Shown here one piece after another: positions 36,510 through 46,117 of a DNA stretch of 64,000 nucleotides. The stretch lies in NCBI GenBank assembly GCA_003254925.1, contig QANZ01051343.1:60645-124644 (forward strand). Direction: 5' to 3'. Numbering within the stretch: position 1 is the first letter of the stretch; every line of letters begins with the position of its first letter. The position numbers and the translations under genes were made by a program. The notes under the pieces are model-generated. The model was given only the letters and a program-made list of their open reading frames with translations, did no database searches and was not told the DNA's origin. Source of the DNA: Chamaecrista fasciculata (taxonomy: Eukaryota > Streptophyta > Magnoliopsida > Fabales > Fabaceae).

Positions 36510-37296
36510 ATTATTTTATGTTCAATGACCAAAAGTCCTAAAGTGTTTTTTCCAAAAAAAAAAACACGATATTTTTGTTAAAATTCAGTAAATTTTTTTA
36601 ATATAATTTATACTATCAATTTTTTTTTTTCAGAAATATAATTCATTCAAAAGTAAGATAAAGTTAAACACAGTACAAATGAAAACAAAATAAAATAAGC
36701 AACATCTATATCATTAGACAAGATATCATCAACTAACGAAGGTGGGAGAGGTTTCCCCCCATATAAGAGAGTCCATTGTGTAAGAAGATGAACTGAGGCT
36801 ATAGTTACGTATAAAAGGATAGCTCCTCAATCCATTCAGTTGAAGTTTTATGAAAGGCATCTTCTTCTGCATATAGTTTTTTTTTTAATAAATTTATTGA
36901 TAGAACTCTCCATAAATTTTGCCAACCTCATTTGATAAGAAAATTTTTCATCAAGATGTTTATCTTAAATTTCATTCATTGTTCCCTATATCCTTATGTA
37001 ATCTTTTTCACCTTTAAATGTTGCTAAATGCTAGTAAATGCAAATTTTATGGTTGTATAAAAAAGCAAGGAAAGTTCTGATACGTTATAGTAATTATTTT
37101 TCTGGATTTTTCTGAAAAACAAAAACAGAGAACGTTCATATGGATTTTTCTGGATAAAGAAATTGGGAAAAACTTAAAAGACACATTTTTAATTTTTCTT
37201 GAAAGTGTATAATAATAAAAAAAGATTTATTTCATTTCTTTTCTTCTTAGATAAACGAAAAGTGTGTCATTACCAATAATGGCATTCATTTTTTTT

Positions 37297-37803
37297 TGTT
37301 GCTTTATTGCGGATTAAAGGCATTCAATGAATTTATTGTAGTAAATTCCTTATTCAATGACATCCGATGAGATTTTTTGTCAAGGTGATTGATTCTACGT
37401 AAAGATTAGTATGTCGAGCCCAAGATTTGGTTCCAATAGTTGCAATAACTATAGATCAATGCTATGAGAGTGAAGAATTCCAACTTACACAATTCATTTA
37501 ATATATTGTGAGGGGTGTGTGCATTATGACAGGTTATATATATATAGTGTAAAGAAGTAGTTTTGTATTTGTTGCTTTATTGCGGTTTAAAGGCATTCGA
37601 TGAATTTATTGTAGTAAATTCCTTATTCAATGACATCCGGTAAGATTTAATTTTGTTAAGGTTGTTGATTCTAAAGATTATTAGTATGTCGAGCCCAAGA
37701 TTTGGTTCCAATAGTTGCAATAATTATAGATCAATGCTATGAGAGTCAAGAATTCCAATTTACACAATTCATTTAATATATTGTGAGGGGTGTGTACATT
37801 ATA
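37297..37803. repeat. Direct tandem duplication of about 235 bp
   Basis: Copies at about 37297-37530 and 37568-37803 share TTGTTGCTTTATTGCGG, GTAGTAAATTCCTTATTCAA, TATGTCGAGCCCAAGATTTG and TGTGAGGGGTGTGT with few differences. The pair lies just upstream of the candidate microprotein gene and may be part of its promoter. Confidence 0.85.
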
Positions 37804-37938
37804 ACTTACACAATTCACTACTTCTCTCTATTTAAATGGAATCCAAAGGCGGAATACATAAGTATGGTGCATTACGAAGCCTTCATGAATAAGGTATGTA
37901 ATGAAGTAATTAAAGTGGGGAATTGAAGAAGCAATTAT

Positions 37939-37946
37939 TATAAATA
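37939..37946 (+). promoter_or_regulatory. TATA box of the candidate microprotein gene
   Basis: TATAAATA followed by about 85 bases of C/A/T-rich leader before the ATG at 38033. The spacing suits a plant transcript start near 37975. Confidence 0.5.
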
Positions 37947-38032
37947 GCGAGGGATGCAGTAAACTCTTTAATCAATATTCAATCTCAAGTCGCACTAATA
38001 ATCTAAGCACTCACTCGATCACTCACTCAGCA

Positions 38033-38215
38033 ATGGCAGAAAACGTTTCAGTAAAGGAGCAATTGGCGGCCGCAATAATGGCCAAGTTTGGAGGTTGGAG
38101 TCGCCGGAAGGCCAGAGCCACGGCGGCGGCGGCGGCCAAGCTTCAGAGCAAAGTGAAGTCTTGGTGGCCGAGCTGGAGTAAAAAAAACATTAACGACCTT
38201 GGATTAATCATTTGA
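38033..38215 (+). CDS. Candidate 60-residue basic microprotein, family unknown
   Basis: The frame opens with ATG in good plant context (CAGCAATGGCA) and ends in TGA. The peptide starts MAENVSVKEQLAAAIMAKFG, then has GGWSRRKARA, an Ala run of five to six, KLQSKVKSWWPSWSKK and a short hydrophobic tail. It is strongly basic with five Trp and no signal peptide; the middle could form an amphipathic helix. GC content is clearly higher than in flanking DNA, and a TATA box lies about 90 bases upstream. A foldback element begins 28 bases after the stop. I do not recognise a family. It could be a real small gene, a captured gene fragment, or chance; no function is proposed. Confidence 0.5.
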   Translation: MAENVSVKEQLAAAIMAKFGGWSRRKARATAAAAAKLQSKVKSWWPSWSKKNINDLGLII

Positions 38216-38242
38216 TATTATTAGTTTGTTCACACATTTTTA

Positions 38243-38491
38243 GGCTTAAGTGCATTTTTGGTCTCTTAACTTTGTCCCCTAACTTTCGCAAAAGTCTCAA
38301 TTTTGGTCCCTTAACTTGGAACCAATGGTGAAACGTTTTCAAAAGTTAGGGAACCAAAATTGCAACAAAAAATTTAGGGAACCAAATTGAGACATTTTCA
38401 AAAATTAGAAGACCAAAATTGCAACAAAAAAAGTTAGGGGACCAAATTGAGACCTTTACAAAAGTTAGGGGACCAAAAGTGCACTTAAGCC
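38243..38491. mobile_element. Foldback element, 249 bp (GGCTTAAGTGCA type)
   Basis: Ends GGCTTAAGTGCATTTTTGGT and AAAAGTGCACTTAAGCC are near-perfect inverted repeats. Arms are made of repeated GGTCCCTTAACTT-type modules. A related half-element lies at 50069-50257. No clear target duplication. Confidence 0.8.
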
Positions 38492-39117
38492 TTTAAAATA
38501 TCATAAATTGGGATGGTTTAAAAGAAGTGTCAAGTTCAAATAAAGAAGAAAAAGAAATGAATAAGAGTACGTCAATCTTGCTTTATCTCTTCTCCATCAA
38601 TTTTTTCCTTAATTGGCTTCTTTAATTTCTCTTAACTCTCAGACATAAACGCACTGAGATGAGTTTCTTTGAAAGACATGGACGAGAAACAGAATTACCA
38701 GCAAGAGATAAAGGAGAACAAATTAAAGAACTAATCGATGATGAATTGAAAATGGTGAAGGAGCTGGCTAGGCCAACAAGACTACTAGAGCATATATATA
38801 TATTAGAGAGAGAATGCATGAAATTCGTTTGTGGAAATGTTGTGAATGGCATAAACATTCAGATATGTACTTACCAACAATGGATATATAAAGCAATACA
38901 TATAGAGTTACGTTAACTGAAACACATGAAGAAAAAACTATGTATGTATATGATATAAACCTGATTATGGATTTCAAGTGTATAGAGGGAAGGCCATGAT
39001 TTAAGGATGAAAGGAAGAGAAGTGAGCTCCTTGACGTTGTTTAAATCCATCCCAAAGCTCAAACTTACTAAACTCTCAAACACGTTCCTCGCTTCGCCAA
39101 TATTCTGTCAACACATG

Positions 39118-39122
39118 CAAGC
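39118..39122. repeat. 5-bp TSD (CAAGC), left of the solo LTR
   Basis: CAAGC precedes TGTAACATCC and recurs at 41292-41296 immediately after GGGTGTTACA. Confidence 0.8.
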
Positions 39123-41291
39123 TGTAACATCCTTATTAAATTCAGGATAATTTTTATATCAAATAAGAAAATAGTGATACATGGCCCAAATTAAAACTAA
39201 AATACAAGAGGCTCAGCCTCTACAAAGCCATGCAGGGCCCAACTCAGAACACTAATAAATTAAAATCTATCTAACTGCACTTCTACACCTGATTCCCAGC
39301 ACGACCTCAACGATCCTGAACCTGCACTAACACAACTGAAATATTGTAGGGTGAGAATCTGGGGAGATTCTCAGTAGGGTTGTAGTCTCTCTACTTGAAC
39401 CACAGTCCCCCACTCAATAACAAACTTCAAACACAAGTTCACAGCATGCATTTCTAGCATACGAGCACAGCTTAAAAACATACAAGCACAGTCTTGAACA
39501 TACATGTTCAATAACAAGCTAGTCACTTAATTAATCTTCATAATATTACATGTTCATTGATTAATAACCAAACAACCAAATCTACTAATAACACAATACC
39601 TGTATTAACAAAGAAGCTGGCGGTGACAGTCTAGTCAACCGATACCTCAGAGTAGGTAATCCAGCACAAGTGATATCTCAACAGTATAATAACCATTCAT
39701 CATTTATATTCCATTCATTCAAATACACATTATCCATAAAGCATTCACACCACAACGCTGGCAGGGACAATGCGTCAACCCTTACATCCATATAGGGCTT
39801 CATACCACTATACAAGAATACCAGCACAACAATATCATAACATAATAATCCATAATATCATAACGCTGGTGGTGACAAATCGTGTCAACCAAATACCCCA
39901 CAATAGGTAAGCCAGCACAACGTGTCATGATCAAATAACAGTGGTCATCTCAACCAAGGCTTCTGGAACGTCTCCCGGTGTGCGCACAATACCAAACAGC
40001 CTGTCACCTAAGGAATCCACCTTAGGCCATCCAATGGAATCCACCAAAGGACATTACCCAAATATTCATCACAAATAATGGGGAGAAACTCATCACTTCC
40101 TCAATAAATCATGACACAATCCAAACATACAATACATCAAATATAGCTCAATAGCTAATCATAACAAATTCACATAATCTTCATCCAATCATTAACCATT
40201 CTCAAGTCATTCATTTAACAATTCTCTTTTACATTCAATATGTTATTCAACTTAGCATCCAAGTAGTATAATCGAATACATACTTAGACAACATTATAAC
40301 TCATACATAAGCATTTTCTTCCATTACAATCTATTCCTCTTTATTTACAAATCCATCCAACTATTATCAACCATTACACTTACATATCACAAACTATATT
40401 CCATTTACATACCAATTCACTTATCATTCTTTTACTTCAACCATCTTATCTTTCATTCATAATTTCATCTCATACACACCAAAACATATATACTTATTCA
40501 ATTACACAAAACCATTCCATAATTAACATATCTCATTTAGTAAAACATACCCAATCTTTACTCAGGTTTAACATCACATTTTCATACATAATTCTTTACA
40601 TGTAACATTCCAAAACTAGTCCACAATGAACAAACAATAATCAGACACCAAACTGTAAATGACAAAACAAGAATAGGGACCAAACTGTAATTTTTACGAA
40701 ATTGCAAAAACAGGGCAGATAAGCTACGTTTTGGTCCTAAAATTCATCTATATATACAAACTCATCAAATATCAATCATCAACATCATTTATTCATCACA
40801 ACTTCAGAAAACCCTAGGAAAACAAATGAGAGAAATAATGCTTTGAAGTGAGGAGAAAGAGAAGAACCCTACCTAGGAACAATTTGGTCCCTCAAACTCC
40901 AAATTCTGCATATTTTCCAACTCTGACGTCAATTTTCGATCTCGAATTACTCTCCATCCAACCGTTGGAATTGCAAACTCAAACCAGGGTTAGCTTCGCC
41001 TCGTTCTAAGCTGCTCTGTTTCTCATTTCTAAAAAATTTCCTCGCTCGATTCTTCCTTCTTCTCACTCTTATATTAGAGTTTCAAAACACATTGGGGAAA
41101 ACTGCATTTCTTCCCCCCAATCTTTCTATTTATTACATTTAGACTCTTAAACATATAATTTCTTTTCAATTTGATCCTTCCAAGTTCTAAATCACTTCTA
41201 AGCCTCTTCTCACACACTTATACACTTTCTCAAAATTTTGACAACTTTCTAAATCTTGCGATTTAGTCCCTTTCTACACACGGGTGTTACA
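39123..41291 (-). mobile_element. Solo LTR, 2169 bp, TGTAACATCC...GGGTGTTACA
   Basis: The segment starts TG, ends CA, has 10-bp imperfect terminal inverted repeats and is bounded by CAAGC duplications, so it is most likely a solo LTR left by LTR-LTR recombination. No coding frame above 60 residues lies inside. Minus orientation is suggested by the TGTAACACCC start on that strand, a common LTR start in plant Gypsy elements. It contains diverged repeats reading GCTGGYGGTGACA...GTCAACC...CCAGCACAA three times (about 39612-39918). Confidence 0.82.
39612..39918. repeat. Triplicated module inside the solo LTR
   Basis: Three diverged units, at about 39612-39670, 39757-39830 and 39863-39918, each begin GCTGGCGGTGACA-like, continue with TCAACC and TAGGTAA- or TAGGGCTT-like text, and end CCAGCACAA. 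Spacing is irregular. Confidence 0.65.
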
Positions 41292-41900
41292 CAAGCCACC
41301 AAATTAAATTAATTAACTCAAACATAAACAATTAATTAATTAATCACAGTCGATATAATTGAATTGAAATACCTGAAGATTCGTGAAAATGGTTGCACGG
41401 AGAAACAAGAGGGACGACGCCATTTATTGTTGATAATTCAAGGTTTTTTTTAGTGAGAGAGGGATTGAGAATAATGTGAGAGCTATTGTGTGAGTGTCAA
41501 GTTATATATATACACTCACATATATGTAAGAATAAGTGAATAAGTAAAAGAAAGAAAAGAGAGGGGGTTTTGGTTTTGGTTGCATCAAAAATGAAATGAA
41601 ATAAAATCCAATCACACTCTTTATATATACATGTATCAAATAAAGAACGAATCAAAACCAAAAGAAAGAAGAAAAAAAAAAGAAGCTTGGAAAGCTAGGT
41701 AGTGGCTAGAACATGGAATGATTCAATGATTTCACACAAGTAGGTATAAGCTAAGGGGCTCAGTTTAGAATTTCTGTTTTCGGCTTCACCACTGTAATTG
41801 AATTGAGCGCATCTTCTTAATATATACATGTATGAAATGAAGAACGAATGACCCAACTAATCTGAAATGGAGAATATGCATGACTCAACTAGTTATTTTA

Positions 41901-42589
41901 GGCTAAAACTTTGTTTTGCTCCTTAATATTTGTCTGTGATTTTATTTTAGTCTTTAAAGTTTTTATTTTATTTTATTTTGGTCCCCAAAGTTGCTAAAAA
42001 ATTTCATTGTTAGTCCCCGAGTCATTTCCATCCACTTTCCTCGGTTAAAAAAAAAACAAAGAAAGGAGAAAATCGCAAAATGACCCCCAACAAAGTGAGT
42101 TTCTTTTAAAATTTTTAGTCTGATTCTCTTTTTTGCACATTCTTTGGGATGGTTTAGAATATTTCAGAGTAGATTCTTGATCCGGATGAAATAACAATGG
42201 AGGAATTCTTATTTTTGTGAAATCATTAAACCCAAAGTTCTAGGCTTCTATAGGGACTAAAGTGTAATTTTTCCCAAAATTTGGACTGGTCTGTAATTCT
42301 TGCATTATTTCAACTTTGGATAAAATTACATTTTCCCCCAAATACTTTTACAAAGCTCATTCAAGTCTTTGGCAGTTATGGTTTAGTGACCAAGATGCAG
42401 AAAATAAAACTATTGGGGCTCATTTTTCAATTCTATCCTTTTTTGTTGAGGAAAATGGATGAAAATGACTTAGGGACTAACAATGAAACTTTTTGACAAC
42501 TTTAGGGACGAAAACAGAACAAAAAATAAGTTTTAGGACTAAAACAGAATCTTAGACAAATATTAGGGACCAAAATAAAATTTTGGCTA
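41901..42589. mobile_element. Foldback MULE-like element in copy B, 689 bp
   Basis: Same element as 35807-36509, with the same flanks GTTATTTTA (41892-41900) and ATTATTTTA (42590-42598). Both copies keep a 71-residue open frame across the arm, but this is a consequence of the duplication. Confidence 0.78.
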
Positions 42590-42733
42590 ATTATTTTATG
42601 TTTAATGACCAAAACACAATGTTTTTTCCCAAAAAAAACGATATTTTTGCTGAAATTTAAAGACTGTCATTTTTTTTTTAAATATAATTTATACTCTCAA
42701 CTCTTTTTTTGGTCGGAAAGAAGATGAATCGAT

Positions 42734-42778
42734 GCTATAGTTACGCATTTTGGCAAAAAAAAAAAAAAAAAAAAAAAN

Positions 42779-42827
<49 letters not shown>

Positions 42828-42841
42828 CTATAGTTACGCAT
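42734..42841. mobile_element. Poly(A) insertion with 15-bp direct repeats and an N
   Basis: GCTATAGTTACGCAT occurs at 42734-42748 and again at 42827-42841, enclosing a few bases plus about 60 A's with an N at 42778. Copy A has a single, uninterrupted version of this site near 36797. This is the pattern of a LINE/SINE-type retroposition; the body may be missing at the N. Confidence 0.7.
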
Positions 42842-43822
42842 CAAAGGATAGCCCCTCAATCTCTTTCCTACTTATTTGATTTTAGTTTTAACTTAGTTAT
42901 CAACAAAATTTTATGAAAGGCATCTTCTTCTACATATAGTTTTTTTTAATAAATTTATTGATAGAACTCTCCATAAATTTTGCCAACCTCATTTGATAAG
43001 AACAATTTTCATCAAGATGTTTATCTTAAAATTCATTCATTGTTCCCTATATCCTTATGTAATCTTTTTCACCTTTAAATGTTGCTAAATGCTAAATGCA
43101 AATGTTTCGGACTTTTGGTTGTATAAAGGCATCAAATGGAATGGAATTCAATAATTTCACACAAATATAACCCATACGTTAGATTGATTCTCTGCACTTT
43201 ACCACACTCAATAAAAAACTTTATCTTTGACCCTAAAAAAATTGAAATAAAAATAAATAAATGAAGTCTGTCACCCCCACACACTGCCACTCTAATCAGT
43301 AAAGATTCTGCCTTACATGATATGTCTTCAATAATGCCTTATCAGCGCTATTGTCCACAAATTTTGCCAATGCAAGTTTTACTGTTTTATATTCAGATTC
43401 ATCAATTAAACAAATTATTACTCTCAAATCTATTTTCAAATTTGATTGGGCTTTATTTTTTGACTGTCTTAATTAGGTATAAAGAAAAAGATTTACTTTA
43501 GCTCCAAATTGGTTATGTTTAAATTTGAAACCTTTGTTTGTTTGACCGTAAAATAAACAATTTACTTTTGAGATTCGATTTGATTTCATTTATTAACGGT
43601 TCAAATTAAATAGAGAAAATACTCATTAAAAGCAACTTATAACTCTGAATTTATTGAGAACTTGAAACAACAATATATGACTACATTAAAGTGAACAATT
43701 ATATGAACATATAAGACCAGGTTTGAACTTTTGAAAGATCATAGACTAAAATGAAATTTGAGGCAAAGATATTAGACAAATTTGAGCATTCAACCTATAA
43801 CAAATTAAAGTATAATTTAAAG

Positions 43823-44217
43823 GCAAAAATACTATCGGTAACCTCAAAGTATGCAGTCATTTTCAGTTGTACCCCCAAAGTTTTTTTTGCAGTCAATTGT
43901 ACCCCCAAAGTATGGGGTCAATTTCAGTTATATCCCCAAAGTTTTTTTAGTCAATTATACCCCTAATTTTTTCCATTTGAGTCAATTGTACTCCCAAATA
44001 GCCTCCAATTTTGGTGTACAATTGACATGAAAAAGAAAAGATTGAGGGTACAATTGATACAAAAAAGAAAAGATTGAGGATATAATTGACTTAAAAAAAT
44101 TTTGGGGTATAACTGAAACTGACTTCATATTTTGGAGTACAATTGACAAAAAAATTTTTTTGGAGGTATAACTGAAAATAACAGCATACTTTTGGGGTAC
44201 TTAGAGTACTTTTGACA
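43823..44217. mobile_element. Foldback element, about 395 bp
   Basis: The left arm (GTAACCTCAAAGTATGCAGT, AGTTGTACCCCCAAAG) is mirrored on the right (ACAGCATACTTTTGGGGTAC, TGACAAAAAAATTTTTTTGG). Arms consist of repeated GTACCCCCAAAGT modules. Ends are imprecise and no target duplication was found. Confidence 0.72.
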
Positions 44218-44234
44218 AATATAAAAATAACAAA

Positions 44235-45567
44235 GGTCAAAGTACGAATTTAGTCCCGTAACTTTGCTCAAGTTCCCAAATCAGTCCTGCAACTTGTTTT
44301 ATCTCGAATTTGGTCCTGTAACTTTGCTCAAGTTCCCAAATCAGTCCTATAACTTTTTTTGTCTTGAATTTTGTCCTGTATCTTTGCTCTAGGTCCCAAA
44401 TCAGTCCTATATCTTTTTTTGTCTTAGTTTTGGTCTCATATGTTTTGAAAACCTCCCATCGTTAGTCCTCCATCTATTTTAAATTACAGTTTAATCCTAA
44501 AAACTTCAAGTCCCTTTTACTTTAGTCTCTAACTATCAAAATGTAAGTGAAAGAGCATCTCTGAAGATTCTCAAACCTTATATCTTGGTCCCTAATCCAT
44601 GAATTCTTCATGAAATGGAATAGAAATGCAAAAACAGCACAAATTAAAGCAGATGAGAGAGGGACCAAAACTGAAAACGCAAAAAATTTAAAACCCACCA
44701 GAAAATGCTCCAAACTCGCCGAAAAACGTTTGGAAATCGCCGAGAAACTCAAGAACTCATCCAAAATCTCAATTCTCACTGAAATCTCACTCAAATAATC
44801 GCCATCAAATGCTTTAAAAAGAATTTTTGAAGATCTAAACTTTTGAGGAGGGAGGTGATAGAAGAAATGTAAGGGATTTCAGAACTTCTCTCTCAGAATG
44901 ACCAAATGTAAGGGAATCTTCTATCACCTCCTTCCTCAAAAGTTTGGATTTTCGAAAATTCTTTCTTAAAGCATTTGAGGGAGATTACTTGAGTGAGATT
45001 TCAATGAGAATTGGGGTTTTGGATGAGTTTTTGAGTTTNNNNNNNNNNNNNNNNNNNNNNNNNNNNNNNNNNNNNNNNNNNNNNNNNNNNNNNNNNNNNN
45101 NNNNNNNNNNNNNNNNNNNNNNNNNNNNNNNNNNNNNNNNNNNNNNNNNNNNNNNNNNNNNNNNNNNNNNNNNNNNNNNNNNNNNNNNNNNNNNNNNNNN
45201 NNNNNNNNATTTCATGAAGAAGTCATGGATTAGGGACCAAGATATAAGGTTTGAGAATCTTCAAGGATGCTCTTTCACTTTCATTTTGATAGTTAGGGAC
45301 TAAACAAGACTAAATTGTAATTTAAAATAGACGGATGACTAACGATGAGAGGATTTCAAAACATATGGGACCAAAACTGAAACAAAAAAAAATATAGGAC
45401 TGATTTAGGACCTAGAGCAAAGATACAGGAACAAATTCGAGACAAAAAAGTTATAGGATTGATTTGGGAACTTGAGCAAAGTTACAGGACCAAATTCGAG
45501 ACAAAAAAGTTATAAGATTGATTTGAGAACTTTAGCAAAGTTACATGACCAAATTCGCACTTTGGCC
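44235..45567. mobile_element. Large foldback MULE-like element, 1333 bp with N gap, 9-bp TSD
   Basis: Ends GGTCAAAGTACGAATTTAGT and CAAATTCGCACTTTGGCC are inverted. Long inner arms mirror one another, with the centre near 44890 (TCTATCACCTCC and mirror). AATAACAAA is duplicated at 44226-44234 and 45568-45576. The right arm contains a 170-base N gap (45039-45208) exactly where it should mirror about 44610-44775. Confidence 0.88.
45039..45208. other. Assembly gap, 170 N
   Basis: A run of 170 N inside the right arm of the hairpin. Reading frames spanning it are artefacts. Confidence 0.99.
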
Positions 45568-45576
45568 AATAACAAA

Positions 45577-46117
45577 TGACAAAATATAAAGATAACATCA
45601 TATATTTATGAAAAGTTTTAATAAAAGAACAAAATTTGATGATTTTAAAGCATAAATAATAAAATTAATTCAAATATAATATAAAAGGATGAAAATTAAA
45701 TATAATCCAAATACAATCACGAAAAATGATAGTTTTGTCTTGTTTTATTTTATATAATATTCTAAAATGTAGTATCCCTTCATCCCACGGGATATACATA
45801 CATAAATAGATCCTCATAAAGAAACTGGATGCAACAACAAAGACAATTCTAAATAAAACTAATGAAAGTGGTGTTAATTGAGATAAATACATAAAGAACG
45901 TACGTATTGTTTCAAACTGAGTAAGCTTCAAACTACAATAAAATATAATTTCAGAAATTTAAACAATTACACTTCCCTTAACCCAAGAATAGATATATAG
46001 GAGCACAAGAATAATTTATTGGCAAGCATTCATGCAAACAAAAGAGCAAAGTGAAAGCAGATTTGAGGGAGTAATTAATTTAAGAATGAAAAAAGTGAAA
46101 TTAAATTATACATAGAT
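45577..46117. other. AT-rich stretch downstream of the P450, no gene seen
   Basis: No feature beyond the probable 3' UTR of the P450 (just below 46118). Confidence 0.5.

Larger units (their letters stand above)
35258..37066. repeat. Segmental duplication, copy A
   Basis: This stretch aligns with 41655-43132, with shared GCTAGAACATGGAATG, TTTCGGCTTCACCACTG, a foldback element and the tail CCTTATGTAATCTTTTTCAC. Copy A also contains an internal 72-bp duplication (35290-35362 and 35520-35591) around a poly(A) tract with an N at 35489. Confidence 0.82.
38961..41423 (-). pseudogene. F-box/LRR-like gene fragment, two exons split by a solo LTR
   Basis: Two minus-strand exons join in phase 0. Exon 1 (41423-41373) encodes MASSLLFLRATIFTNLQ. 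Exon 2 (39104-38961) encodes NIGEARNVFESLVSLSFGMD, then LNNVKELTSLPFILKSWPSL, YTLEIHNQ. Donor GTATTT, acceptor TTGACAG and a following donor GTTTATATC are visible. The exon 2 wording resembles the leucine-rich region of plant F-box/LRR/FBD proteins, which recruit substrates to SCF ubiquitin ligases. There is no F-box in the piece and no convincing next exon, so it is a truncated relic or a chimera. Without the solo LTR the intron would be about 94 bases. The F-box assignment is by similarity to a recalled pattern and is uncertain. Confidence 0.42.
41655..43132. repeat. Segmental duplication, copy B
   Basis: Aligns with 35258-37066 (see copy A) but lacks several blocks of copy A and carries a poly(A) insertion at about 42764-42823. 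The duplicated unit includes a foldback element and its target duplication. Confidence 0.82.

Noticed and set aside
38659-38916. 85-residue plus-strand frame (MSFFERHGRETELPARDKGE)
   Set aside because: Composition is plausible but I see no promoter, no family resemblance and no link to the neighbouring F-box fragment. Left unannotated.
36202-42496. 71-residue frame conserved at 36202 and 42281
   Set aside because: It lies in an arm of a duplicated foldback element; its conservation follows from the segmental duplication.
44944-45303. 119-residue frame across the N gap
   Set aside because: Three quarters of it is undetermined sequence and it lies in a hairpin arm.
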